A stretch of DNA of 41,142 nucleotides from Candidatus Thermokryptus mobilis (GTDB lineage Bacteria > Bacteroidota > Ignavibacteria > Kryptoniales > Kryptoniaceae): contig NZ_FAOO01000003.1 in the NCBI RefSeq assembly GCF_900070205.1, positions 1 to 41,142 of the forward strand, in the 5' to 3' direction. The stretch's first letter is position 1. Every line of letters begins with the position of its first letter. Both the position numbers and the translations under genes were made by a program. A model generated the notes under the pieces. The model was not told the origin of the DNA and ran no database searches. It worked only from the letters and a program-made list of their open reading frames with translations. Shown here piece after piece: positions 26,303-35,148 of the stretch.

Positions 26303-29300
26303 GAGCTTTTTGTTTATTTTTTTTAATCTTCGCCATTGCCTTTTCCCAAGATGACGAGTTTATTCATACAGAGCTTGATTGGTTGACGATTGAGACGGAA
26401 CATTTCCTTGTTCATTATCATCCAGGGGCAGAAAGGACTGCAAAAGTCGTGGCAAAAATAGCAGAGGAGATTTACGAACCGATAACATCCCTTTACAATT
26501 ACAAGCCGGAGCGAAAGATCAACCTCATCATAAAAGATTACGACGATTATTCAAATGGCGTCACATATTTTTACGACGACAGGATTGAAATCTGGGCAAG
26601 CGCTCTTGACTTTGAACTTCGCGGTTCACATAACTGGCTCAGGGATGTGGTGACGCATGAATTTACACATATGATTCAAATGCGAGTTGCAATGAAATTC
26701 GGTAAAAAAGTCCCAGCGATTTATCTTCAATGGCTTGGATATGAACGGGAAAATAGACCAGATGTCCTTTATGGGTTTCCAAACATCATCGTCTCTTACC
26801 CAATTTCAGGTGTTAATGTCCCCGCCTGGTTTGCTGAGGGAACTGCGCAATTTAACCATCCGAATTTAAATTATGATTACTGGGATACGCACAGAGATAT
26901 GATTTTGAGAATGCAGGTTATAGACAATAAGCTTTTATCTTGGGAGGAGTTGAATTCTTTTGGGAAGACGAGCTTGGGGAATGAGTCGGTATATAATTCT
27001 GGCTTCTCACTTGTTGAATTCATAGTCAAAAATTACGGCGTTGATAAACTTTATGAAATATCAAGGGAATTGAAATCGCCTTTATGTCTTACGATTGATC
27101 AGGCGATAAAGAAAGCGCTTGGACTAGAGGGTAAGCAGCTTTACGATATGTGGAGGGAGTATCTCAAAGGCAAATATCAAAGGCAAATTGAAAGCATTGG
27201 CGAGAGGGTTGATGGTGAGATTATTTGTGAAACTGGCTTCGGTAATTTTTATCCGAAATTCTCACCCGAGGGTGGGAAAATTGCGTATATTTCAAACAAA
27301 GAAAATGATTACTTTTCTATTTCCGCGCTTTATCTTCTTGAACTTAAAACGAGAAAGGAATTAAAAATCGCCGATGCGGTTAGCTCTTCAATATCTTGGT
27401 CTGCCGATGGTAAAAAAATTTTTTATTCAAAAAGGACGAGGAAAAACAAAAACTGGCAAAATCTTTATGATGTGTTCTTTTATGATTTTGAATTGAAAAA
27501 AGAGACGAGATTAACCTATGGCTTGAGGGCGAAAAATCCAGCTGTTTCTTCAGATGGTAAATATCTTGCATTTGTCTTTTATGAAGATGGAACTGCAAAC
27601 ATAGGCATTGCGGAACTTTCAGGTTCAAGTCGGATAGATAAATTTAAAAATTTGACGAATTTTAAAAACGGCGAACAAATATATAACCTGTCGTTTTCAC
27701 CAGATGGCAAGAAAATCGTTTTTGATTATCTTTTGAAGGACAACCGCGACATTGGGATTATTGATGTTGAGAGTCAAACTTTTCAAAGCCCAATCACAAC
27801 GCAACATGATGAAAGAAACCCAATCTTTTCAACTGACGGGAGCAAAATCTATTTTTCCTCGGATAGAAATGGCGTGTTCAATATCTATGAGTTTGACATC
27901 GCAACTGGTGAGATTATGCAACTGACAAATGTCTATGGCGGTGCCTTTATGCCCGATGTCTATGGGGATAAACTCGTTTATTCAACTTATACATCTGACG
28001 GATTTAAAATAGCATATATCAATGGTTTCAAACGGTTTAAGCCAAGCAATGGTGTTAATCTGCTTGCGATGGGCGATGGGATTATAGAGCAGATGCAAAT
28101 TTCAAAGTCAAACGATTATAACGATGCGGATTTGCCGGAGTTTGAGAGCAAGGAATATAGCAATGTTTATACTCCGATTTCTTTCTATCCTGTGATTCGG
28201 CTTGACAATTATAACAAGCATGACAAAGGAATTGACAAATTGAAAATTGGATTTTACGCTCATTCAACGGATGTTCTTGGAAAATATAGTTTGTTCGGTG
28301 GAGGACTTATTAACCGAAAGTTTGAAAGAGACCTTTTCTTGATATTTGAGTTTAGCGATAGAATCCCGATACTTTATCAACTTGGTCTAAAGCCAAAATT
28401 TTCGCTTGAAGCATACAATATAACAAGAAGAACGAAATTTAATCTTGAACTTGGGTTGAATTTAATCCCCGTTGATATAGTTTATCACCTGACCGAGGTT
28501 GATTTATTGTTTCATTGGAGGCTTTTTCTGCAGAACTTAAATTTGAAAACTGGTTTCACTTTTTCAAGATATTCAGCCGAGATAAAAAGCTTTACGATAC
28601 CGGAGACGAATATGCTCGTCCCATCATCAGATGATGTTTATTTTATCGGTAGGGTTTTCTATCTTAATTTGACATTTAGGGATATTTTGCCGAGGAGCAA
28701 TTCGGATATAAATCCAATCGGTAGGAAAGTGATTTTGCGATTGAATTACGAATTGAATAAATTAAATCCCGATGGAACTTATGAGCTCAAGAATGGATTT
28801 CTTGTCCCTGTTTACAAGAATTATAACTTTTGGCGATTTGAATTGGGATGGAATGAATATTTGAAGTTGCCATTTAAAAATCACGCTCTCGGTTTAATTT
28901 TGAAATATGGAAGCATAATTGGTAAGCCAGTGAATGAATTTTTTGATTTTTATATCGGTGGTTTAATAGGCATGCGTGGTTATTCTTTTTATTCTTTCGG
29001 CGGGAATGAGGTGTTGATGTTAAGGTCTGTTTATAGATTTCCAATTTATGAGAGATTGTCGCTTCAGTTTTTACAGTTCGGGATAAATAGAGTTTATGCT
29101 GGTGTTTTCTTTAATTTTGGAAATGCTTGGAGTGAAAAGTTTAACTTGGATAATTTTAAAAAAGACGCAGGGGTTGAATTAAGAATTGACGGGACTTCCT
29201 TTTATATCTTTCCGATGAAGTTATTTTTCAGCGTCGCTTACGGGTTTGATAAATTTGAAAGGGTTGTAAATAAAGAGAGGTTCAGTTATGGTCGTGAATT

Positions 29301-29346
29301 TAGGTTTTACTTCGGGCTCGTATTTGAGTTTGACTCGCTTGAATAA
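26299..29346 (+). CDS. Gluzincin peptidase - PD40 propeller - Omp85-like barrel fusion
   Basis: A 1015-residue, three-part protein. A signal peptide (1-16) leads to a peptidase MA-like/gluzincin domain with VTHEFTHMIQ (H120, E121, H124) and AWFAEGTAQF (E180 as third ligand), so the zinc site looks complete. A WD40-like PD40/TolB propeller spans about 315-600 (KFSPEGGKIAYISN, SFSPDGKKIVFDY, FSTDGSKIYFSSDRNG). The final 390 residues are an outer-membrane barrel with the Omp85-type motif GMRGYSF and a closing YFGLVFEF. This arrangement occurs in FCB-group bacteria but has no firm function. It overlaps the M6-like gene (ATGA) and lies in the porU-porV operon. Confidence 0.85.
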   Translation: MRAFCLFFLIFAIAFSQDDEFIHTELDWLTIETEHFLVHYHPGAERTAKVVAKIAEEIYEPITSLYNYKPERKINLIIKDYDDYSNGVTYFYDDRIEIWASALDFELRGSHNWLRDVVTHEFTHMIQMRVAMKFGKKVPAIYLQWLGYERENRPDVLYGFPNIIVSYPISGVNVPAWFAEGTAQFNHPNLNYDYWDTHRDMILRMQVIDNKLLSWEELNSFGKTSLGNESVYNSGFSLVEFIVKNYGVDKLYEISRELKSPLCLTIDQAIKKALGLEGKQLYDMWREYLKGKYQRQIESIGERVDGEIICETGFGNFYPKFSPEGGKIAYISNKENDYFSISALYLLELKTRKELKIADAVSSSISWSADGKKIFYSKRTRKNKNWQNLYDVFFYDFELKKETRLTYGLRAKNPAVSSDGKYLAFVFYEDGTANIGIAELSGSSRIDKFKNLTNFKNGEQIYNLSFSPDGKKIVFDYLLKDNRDIGIIDVESQTFQSPITTQHDERNPIFSTDGSKIYFSSDRNGVFNIYEFDIATGEIMQLTNVYGGAFMPDVYGDKLVYSTYTSDGFKIAYINGFKRFKPSNGVNLLAMGDGIIEQMQISKSNDYNDADLPEFESKEYSNVYTPISFYPVIRLDNYNKHDKGIDKLKIGFYAHSTDVLGKYSLFGGGLINRKFERDLFLIFEFSDRIPILYQLGLKPKFSLEAYNITRRTKFNLELGLNLIPVDIVYHLTEVDLLFHWRLFLQNLNLKTGFTFSRYSAEIKSFTIPETNMLVPSSDDVYFIGRVFYLNLTFRDILPRSNSDINPIGRKVILRLNYELNKLNPDGTYELKNGFLVPVYKNYNFWRFELGWNEYLKLPFKNHALGLILKYGSIIGKPVNEFFDFYIGGLIGMRGYSFYSFGGNEVLMLRSVYRFPIYERLSLQFLQFGINRVYAGVFFNFGNAWSEKFNLDNFKKDAGVELRIDGTSFYIFPMKLFFSVAYGFDKFERVVNKERFSYGREFRFYFGLVFEFDSLE

Positions 29347-29350
29347 TTTT

Positions 29351-30184
29351 ATGCGATGTTTTATATCTATCTTGATTTTATCCACAGCTTTGAAAGCACA
29401 AGATATTCCAGTAAGGACAGGTGATATATCGCTTGATTTTTCAAGTGCAAAAGTCGTTGAGAGGGGAAAGTACTCTGTGTTAAAAGCGGGTTTGATGTCA
29501 GGTTTAATCCCTGGTAGTGGTCAAATATATACAGGCAGTTATTTAAAGTCGGCTTTATTTTTCATAGCTGAAATCGCTTCGTGGTCTGCTTATTTTGTAT
29601 ATTCCAAGAAAGGTGATGAGCAAACAAGGAAATTTAAGCAATACGCAGATGAGAATTGGAGCGTTGTTCGTTATACTATGTGGATGAACGAATGGATGGA
29701 GAAATACGGAACACCTGATGCACCGATAGTTCAAATAGATCAAAATGAAAGTTTGAAGCCGTGGCAAAGGGTTGATTGGTCAAAGTTGAACGAGGCGGAA
29801 AGATATATAAGTCGTCTTTCGGGTGGTTTCTCACATACTTTGCCTTATTATGGTGAACAGCAATATTATGAGCTGATCGGTAAATACCATCAGTATGCCC
29901 CGGGATGGAATGATTTTGATAGTGGATTTGTCCCCGAAGATGTTCGCCTTTTACAGCCGACGGAGAAGTTTAAGTTTTATTCACTTGAAAGGGGCAAAGC
30001 GAACGATTTTTATTCAATCGCTTCAACCTCTCTTTTCATTGTTGTGGCAAATCATGTTTTAAGTGCGATTGATGCTGTTGTTGATGCTGCGGTTAAAAAT
30101 AAAAAGATAAAGACAAAGGCAGAATTTGGTTACGATTTCAATTTTGGTTTAAGGGCGAATTTAAAATTAAGCGTTGATTTTTAA
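29351..30184 (+). CDS. DUF5683 family protein
   Basis: A 277-residue exported membrane protein. The best start is the ATG at 29351, which begins a signal peptide (FISILILSTALKAQ) and lies 4 nt after the preceding gene; an earlier ATG inside that gene is less likely. The segment KAGLMSGLIPGSGQIYTGSY followed by LKSALFFIAEIASWSAYFVY is the DUF5683 hallmark: PGSGQIY plus hydrophobic helices. A second hydrophobic stretch (SIASTSLFIVVANHVLSAID) lies near the C terminus. DUF5683 proteins are widespread in Bacteroidetes and Chlorobi with unknown function. It is 3 nt from the next gene. Confidence 0.8.
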   Translation: MRCFISILILSTALKAQDIPVRTGDISLDFSSAKVVERGKYSVLKAGLMSGLIPGSGQIYTGSYLKSALFFIAEIASWSAYFVYSKKGDEQTRKFKQYADENWSVVRYTMWMNEWMEKYGTPDAPIVQIDQNESLKPWQRVDWSKLNEAERYISRLSGGFSHTLPYYGEQQYYELIGKYHQYAPGWNDFDSGFVPEDVRLLQPTEKFKFYSLERGKANDFYSIASTSLFIVVANHVLSAIDAVVDAAVKNKKIKTKAEFGYDFNFGLRANLKLSVDF

Positions 30185-30187
30185 ATT

Positions 30188-31075
30188 ATGTCGGTTGCTC
30201 TTTTATTTTTTGATGGCATCGGGATTGGCGAAAACAATCCCGAAATAAATCCATTTGCAAGATACAAGTCAAAATTTTTTCGCGCCTTTAATGATGGTGG
30301 TGATTATACCGCTGAATATGGCGGGATAATTATTCCAACGGATGCAACTTTGGATATTTCTGGTCTTCCACAAAGTGCTACAGGTCAGACGGTGATTTTC
30401 ACAGGGGTTAATGCTCCGAAAATAATGAACGGTCACATAAATGGTCTGCCAACACCAACGCTCAGGCAAATTCTTCTTTCAGAGAGTATCTTTTTGAAGT
30501 TGAAAAATCTCGGTAAAAAGGCAACCTTTGCAAACGCTTATTCCAAACATTATTTTGAACTTCGCGGTGAAAAGCTTTCAGCGACAACTTATGCGGTTAT
30601 GGCTTCTGATATACCATTCAGATGGTGTGACATAGAGCTTCAGGAGGGAAAGGCAATACCAGCGGATTTAACCGGTGAATTTTTGAAAAGGTTTTACCCT
30701 GACATAAAGGTTATCACCCCTGAGGAATCCGGGGAAATCCTCGCTGGGCTCCTTGAAGAGTATGATTTTGTCTTGTATGAATTTCCTTTTACAGATGAAG
30801 CTGGTCACGAGCAAAACTTTGAACTTGCAATTAAGTATATTGATAGAATTGAGCGTTTCCTTGATTCTTTACTTTCAAAGGTTGACCTTGGGAAGCATTT
30901 GATAATTTTGACAAGTGACCATGGAAATCTTGAGGATTTGTCCGTTAAGACGCATACGATGAATAAAGTTCCGACTATAATTTGGGGCAAGGCTCGGGAG
31001 AAAGTCGGCAGAAGAATAAATTCGCTTCTTGATATAACTCCGGCGATAATTGAATTTTTTGAGGGAGAGGTTTAA
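30188..31075 (+). CDS. Alkaline-phosphatase-superfamily metalloenzyme
   Basis: A 295-residue protein of the binuclear-metal phosphotransferase superfamily (iPGM, phosphopentomutase, alkaline phosphatase). Metal and nucleophile motifs are all visible: LLFFDGIGIGENN (first Asp), PQSATGQTVIFTGVNAP (Ser/Thr nucleophile region), FTDEAGHEQNFELAIKYID (Asp/His), TSDHGNLEDLSVKTHTMNKVP (Asp-His and final His). It is much shorter than iPGM (about 510 residues) and lacks a full-size cap domain, so it is not a standard glycolytic phosphoglycerate mutase. No signal peptide, so cytoplasmic. It starts 3 nt after the DUF5683 gene and ends the T9SS operon. Substrate unknown. Confidence 0.82.
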   Translation: MSVALLFFDGIGIGENNPEINPFARYKSKFFRAFNDGGDYTAEYGGIIIPTDATLDISGLPQSATGQTVIFTGVNAPKIMNGHINGLPTPTLRQILLSESIFLKLKNLGKKATFANAYSKHYFELRGEKLSATTYAVMASDIPFRWCDIELQEGKAIPADLTGEFLKRFYPDIKVITPEESGEILAGLLEEYDFVLYEFPFTDEAGHEQNFELAIKYIDRIERFLDSLLSKVDLGKHLIILTSDHGNLEDLSVKTHTMNKVPTIIWGKAREKVGRRINSLLDITPAIIEFFEGEV

Positions 31076-31088
31076 AAGGGTGGGAAAG

Positions 31089-31117
31089 TTGCAATTTATT
31101 GAGACAATGCATATTTT
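31089..31117 (+). promoter_or_regulatory. Sigma-70-like promoter for the rel operon
   Basis: TTGCAA (31089-31094), a 17-bp spacer and TATTTT (31112-31117) lie in the 106-nt gap before rel, leaving a leader of about 60 nt. A second, weaker TTGAAC candidate begins at about 31122. Confidence 0.5.
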
Positions 31118-31181
31118 AATTTTGAACTTTTTTATGCGATTTTTGTTAATAATTTTGAGCCAAAAATGAGAATTCAAAGAA

Positions 31182-33365
31182 ATGCTTGTGTTTCAGGATA
31201 AATATCAGGCGAAGTTGAAAAAGCTACTTGAGGTATGTGAAAAGAACCTAAGAAGTTTTAATCCGGACCTTATAACCAAGGCATTTTGGTTTAGTTACAA
31301 TGCGCACAAAGATAATTACAGGGCTTCGGGGGAGCCATATTTTAATCATCCTTATGAAGTTGCAATGATAGTAGCAAGCGAGATACCGCTTGATGATATA
31401 TCTGTTGCAAGTGCCTTGCTTCACGATATAGTTGAAGATACGAATTTTACGCTTGAGGATATACAAGCGGAATTTGGTGAAAAAATCGCAAGGATTGTTG
31501 ACGGTCTGACTAAGATAACGGGGATTTTTGAAAGTGATAATCGTGGGATAATTGAGGCAGAGAATTATCGTAAACTTTTGCTCGCTCTTTCTACCGATGT
31601 CAGAGTAATACTTGTGAAGTTTGCTGATCGCCTTCATAATATGAGGACGCTTGAGTATCTTCCGGAGCACAAGCGAAAGAGAATAGCCCAGGAGACGCTT
31701 GAGATTTACGCTCCTCTTGCACATAGATTTGGGCTTGCACAGATAAAATGGGAGCTTGAGGACTTGGCATTCAAGTATTTAAATCCTGAAGCTTATGAAG
31801 ACATAGCAAGGAGGGTTGCTCAAACTCGTAAGCAGAGGGAGGAGTATATAAAAGAATTTGCGAAGCCGATAGAGAAAGCGCTTGCAGAGAGGGGGTTTAA
31901 ATTTGAAATAAGTGGTCGCCCGAAACATCTTTACAGCATTTATAACAAGATGGTTAAAAGAGGGAAAGCGTTTGAGGAGATATACGACTTGTTTGCGGTC
32001 AGAATTATACTTGACACTGAGGATAAAAATGACTGTTGGACGGTTTATGGCATCGTCACCGATATTTACAGAGCTGTTCCTGAAAGATTCAAGGATTATA
32101 TCACTAACCCGAAGTCAAATGGTTATCGTTCAATTCATACAACGGTTATAGGTCCTGGGGGAAAGATGGTTGAGGTTCAGATAAGGACTCGTGCTATGCA
32201 TGAAATAGCTGAAAAAGGACTTGCTGCTCACTGGAAATATAAAGAAAACATAACTGAAACGGACAAACAGTTTGAAGAATGGGTTAGGTGGGTTCGCGAT
32301 ATACTTGAAAATCAGACCGATATGACGCAGTTTATAGAGGATTTAAAGCTTAATCTCTTTCAAGATGAAATTTATGTTTTCACGCCGAAGGGTGATTTGA
32401 AGGTTTTACCAAGAGGGGCGACCCCGGTTGATTTTGCTTTTGAAATTCATACCGAAATAGGACTACGCTGTATCGGTGCGAAAGTTAACGGTAGAATAGT
32501 CCCCCTTGATTATAAACTTAAAACGGGTGATCAAGTTGAGATAATCACTGGTAAACATCGCTCGCCGAGCAAGGATTGGGAGAAGTTCGTCGTCACATCA
32601 AAAGCGAAAGCACAAATCAGAAAGTGGATAAATGAAGAGAAAAGACGACTCATTGATGTCGGTAAAGAAATTTGGGACAAGAAGGTAAAAAGAGCGAAAT
32701 TACACATAAACGACGATGAACTTCTTAAAATAGTTAGGGAACTTTACAAGTTTGACAACTTATCAAAGTTTTATCTTGCGATAGCAGAGGATGGGATTGA
32801 TGTTTCTGAGCTTATAAAGAAAATAGAGGAAAGGCAGAAGCACAAAGATATAATTCCAAGACAATTAGAAGAGAGAAAGGAAAGCGTTGTAGAAGAAATT
32901 ATCAAACCGCTCAAGGTCATAGCGATTGACGGTGGATTAAATTTCCTTTACACATTTGCGAAATGTTGCAATCCTGTGCCTGGAGATGAAATTGTTGGTT
33001 TCGTTACGACAGGTGAAGGTATAAAGATTCATCGTAAAGATTGTATAAATGTCGCTAAGTTGAAGGAGAAAGACGAAGATAGGTTTGTTGATGTCATCTG
33101 GTCAAAGATGCTTGATGGTATGTCATTCCCTGCTGGAATTGTGATTGAAGGTGAGGATAGACCGGGAATGCTTAAGGAGATCACCACAGTGATCTCGGGC
33201 TATCAGAACACAAATATAAGGATGGCCAATATTCAAACCGATGGACCTATTTTCCACGGGTTGATAACAGTTGAAGTCAAAGACCTTGAACATTTGAATG
33301 TCTTGATGGACAAATTGAGAAGAATAAATGGAGTTTACAGTGTCTCAAGATATCAGGAGAGATGA
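31182..33365 (+). CDS. rel: Bifunctional (p)ppGpp synthase/hydrolase (RelA/SpoT)
   Basis: A 727-residue Rel enzyme that makes and degrades the stringent-response alarmone. The N-terminal HD hydrolase is intact (HPYEVAMI, ALLHDIVEDT, FADRLHNMRTL), so hydrolysis is expected. The synthetase domain follows (YDLFAVRIILDTED, RFKDYITNPKSNGYRSIHTT). The TGS domain reads DEIYVFTPKGDLKVLPRGAT, and a CC-containing zinc-finger-like region (FAKCCNPVPGDEIVGF with IHRKDC) leads to a C-terminal ACT domain (GEDRPGMLKEIT). All domains of a classic long Rel are present. It heads the operon rel-ruvX-mtgA-AlbA_2. Confidence 0.97.
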   Translation: MLVFQDKYQAKLKKLLEVCEKNLRSFNPDLITKAFWFSYNAHKDNYRASGEPYFNHPYEVAMIVASEIPLDDISVASALLHDIVEDTNFTLEDIQAEFGEKIARIVDGLTKITGIFESDNRGIIEAENYRKLLLALSTDVRVILVKFADRLHNMRTLEYLPEHKRKRIAQETLEIYAPLAHRFGLAQIKWELEDLAFKYLNPEAYEDIARRVAQTRKQREEYIKEFAKPIEKALAERGFKFEISGRPKHLYSIYNKMVKRGKAFEEIYDLFAVRIILDTEDKNDCWTVYGIVTDIYRAVPERFKDYITNPKSNGYRSIHTTVIGPGGKMVEVQIRTRAMHEIAEKGLAAHWKYKENITETDKQFEEWVRWVRDILENQTDMTQFIEDLKLNLFQDEIYVFTPKGDLKVLPRGATPVDFAFEIHTEIGLRCIGAKVNGRIVPLDYKLKTGDQVEIITGKHRSPSKDWEKFVVTSKAKAQIRKWINEEKRRLIDVGKEIWDKKVKRAKLHINDDELLKIVRELYKFDNLSKFYLAIAEDGIDVSELIKKIEERQKHKDIIPRQLEERKESVVEEIIKPLKVIAIDGGLNFLYTFAKCCNPVPGDEIVGFVTTGEGIKIHRKDCINVAKLKEKDEDRFVDVIWSKMLDGMSFPAGIVIEGEDRPGMLKEITTVISGYQNTNIRMANIQTDGPIFHGLITVEVKDLEHLNVLMDKLRRINGVYSVSRYQER

Positions 33366-33381
33366 AATAAAGGGGAGAGTA

Positions 33382-33804
33382 ATGGGGATTGATTTCGGGA
33401 ACAGGAGAATAGGGATTTCAATAAGTGACCCAACGCTGACTATTGCTTATGGTTTGTCTGTTCTTGAAAACAACGAGGAGGTTTTTGATAGGATAAGTGA
33501 AATTTGTCGGCAATATGATATCGCTTTAATTGTGGTTGGTTTACCTTTAAAGTTGAACGGTAAGCCCAGTTCAAAGACGGAAGAAGTTCTGAAGTTCGTT
33601 GAAAAGTTGGAAAGTAGGCTAAAAGTGAGGGTTGTTCAGTGGGATGAGCGTTTAACCACAAAAATTGCGCAAATGTCAAAGATAGAAATGAATATGAGAA
33701 AGAAGGACAGACAAAGAAAAGGCACGGATGATTTGATTGCTTCAACTTTGATTTTGCAAAGTTATCTTGATTATTTGAAAAATAAAGAAGCTATGGTGGG
33801 TTGA
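33382..33804 (+). CDS. ruvX: Putative Holliday junction resolvase / pre-16S rRNA nuclease
   Basis: YqgF/RuvX, an RNase H-fold nuclease linked to pre-16S rRNA 5' processing and to Holliday junctions. Motifs are MGIDFGNRRIGIS (first catalytic Asp), IVVGLPLKLNG, VVQWDERLTTKIA (Glu/Asp-type site) and KGTDDLIASTLILQSYLD (last Asp). I chose the ATG at 33382, which gives the normal length of 140 residues, follows GGGGAGAG and avoids overlap with rel; a longer form starting at 33328 inside rel would add an atypical extension. Its stop overlaps the TTG start of mtgA. Confidence 0.92.
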   Translation: MGIDFGNRRIGISISDPTLTIAYGLSVLENNEEVFDRISEICRQYDIALIVVGLPLKLNGKPSSKTEEVLKFVEKLESRLKVRVVQWDERLTTKIAQMSKIEMNMRKKDRQRKGTDDLIASTLILQSYLDYLKNKEAMVG

Positions 33805-34535
33805 GAAAAGGGGTTAAAATTTTGCTTCTTTCCTTGGTTTTCATTTCGTTCGTTTATCTTGTTTATGAATTCATTGAGATTGACAGGGAAATTGACCGAC
33901 TGAGATTTGAAAATCCCAAAATCACATCTCTTATGGAGCAAAGAATTGAAGAAGCGAAAAGGAAGGGGAGAAACTACAAAATAAATCAAATTTGGGTTCC
34001 AATATCAAGGATTTCGCCTTATCTAATTAATGCTGTTATCGTCTCGGAGGATGCGAGCTTTTTCTCTCACGGTGGGGTTGACTGGTATGAGGTTAAAGAA
34101 TCCATAAGGAGGAATTTGGAACGAGGGAGAATCTCTCGGGGAGCGAGCACCATAACGATGCAAGTTGCTAAAAATCTTTTCCTTTCAACTTCTCGTAATC
34201 CATTGAGGAAATTGGTTGAGGTTTTAATTGCATATAGGGTTGAGCAAAAGCTTTCAAAGAGAAGGATACTTGAAATTTATCTTAACATAATTGAGCTCGG
34301 TGATGGGATTTTCGGTGTTGAGTCAGCTTCAAGGAAATACTTCGGCAAGTCCGCTTCGGAGTTGACGCTTGAGGAATCTGCTCGTCTTGCTGCTGTGATT
34401 CCGAGCCCTTTGAGGTATAATCCAAATTCAAATAAGAGATTTGTTACTTGGAGGGTGAATTTGATTATGAACAGGTTGTTAGCAAGGGAAAAAATAAAGT
34501 TGGGGATTTCAAATGAATCTGGAGCAATTGAATAA
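33801..34535 (+). CDS. mtgA: Monofunctional peptidoglycan glycosyltransferase
   Basis: A 244-residue GT51 glycosyltransferase that polymerises lipid II into glycan strands. One N-terminal anchor (about residues 5-24) precedes the catalytic domain. Its signatures are VSEDASFFSHGGVDW (catalytic Glu), SRGASTITMQVAKNLFL, KRRILEIYLNIIELGDGIFG and AARLAAVIPSPLRYNP. There is no transpeptidase domain, which separates it from class A PBPs. It begins with TTG overlapping the ruvX stop (TTGA, 33801-33804), so translation is probably coupled. The next gene overlaps its end by 23 nt. Confidence 0.93.
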   Translation: MRKGVKILLLSLVFISFVYLVYEFIEIDREIDRLRFENPKITSLMEQRIEEAKRKGRNYKINQIWVPISRISPYLINAVIVSEDASFFSHGGVDWYEVKESIRRNLERGRISRGASTITMQVAKNLFLSTSRNPLRKLVEVLIAYRVEQKLSKRRILEIYLNIIELGDGIFGVESASRKYFGKSASELTLEESARLAAVIPSPLRYNPNSNKRFVTWRVNLIMNRLLAREKIKLGISNESGAIE

Positions 34536-35148
34536 CCTCATATTTGAGGGGGAGGGGTTAACAGTTGAATTCAAACGGAAGGTTTCCTCTCCCGAGAAGA
34601 TAGCGCGTGCCATGATTGCTTTTGCTAACACGCACGGTGGTGTCCTAATTTTTGGAATTGATGACGATGGAAGCGTAGTTGGCGTTGATAGCGAAAAAGA
34701 GGAAGTTGACCTTATTTTTCAAGCTGCAAGACAGCATTGTTATCCACCCATTGAACCAAAAATTGAAATTTTTGAGCTTAACGGTAAAGATGTCATAGTT
34801 GCAACGATTGAGCAAAGCCAGGATAAACCTCACCGTCTTGTCAGCTCAAATGGTGATGCTGGAAAGGTTTTCATTCGGCTTGGCTCACAAAATGTAGTTG
34901 CAAGCGAAGAGATGATCAAATTGATGAAACTTGAAAATGATAATCAACCCCTTCGCATCATGATCGGAGAAAAGGAGAGGCGTCTTTTGAACTATCTTGA
35001 TAATTTCAAGAAGATAACAGTGAAAGAATTTAGCAAGCTTGTCAAAATAAGTGAAGATGAGGCATCGGATATACTTGTTAATCTTGTTAGGGTTGGGATC
35101 TTGAAAATTAACATCACCGGTGGAGGTGATTATTTTACGCTTGTTTGA
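34513..35148 (+). CDS. AlbA_2 (Schlafen-like) domain protein with winged-helix end
   Basis: A 211-residue protein. Residues about 5-130 are an AlbA_2 domain, the putative DNA/RNA-binding fold formerly called AAA_4: LTVEFKRKV, ARAMIAFANTHGGVLIFGID and GKVFIRLGSQNVVAS. Residues about 140-211 look like a winged helix (VKEFSKLVKISEDEASDILV). There is no P-loop, so older 'ATP-binding' labels for this family would be misleading here. It overlaps mtgA by 23 nt and the convergent RNA methyltransferase gene by 19 nt. It may be a regulator; the target is unknown. Confidence 0.82.
   Translation: MNLEQLNNLIFEGEGLTVEFKRKVSSPEKIARAMIAFANTHGGVLIFGIDDDGSVVGVDSEKEEVDLIFQAARQHCYPPIEPKIEIFELNGKDVIVATIEQSQDKPHRLVSSNGDAGKVFIRLGSQNVVASEEMIKLMKLENDNQPLRIMIGEKERRLLNYLDNFKKITVKEFSKLVKISEDEASDILVNLVRVGILKINITGGGDYFTLV

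Noticed and set aside
31248-31724. A 158-codon minus-strand frame opposite rel
   Set aside because: It is antisense to the conserved HD domain of rel, and its composition (many Ile, Lys, Arg, Tyr without pattern) is not protein-like.
33328-33381. Longer N terminus for ruvX starting inside rel
   Set aside because: The start at 33382 gives the normal family length and follows a good ribosome site; the extra 18 residues are the out-of-frame end of rel.
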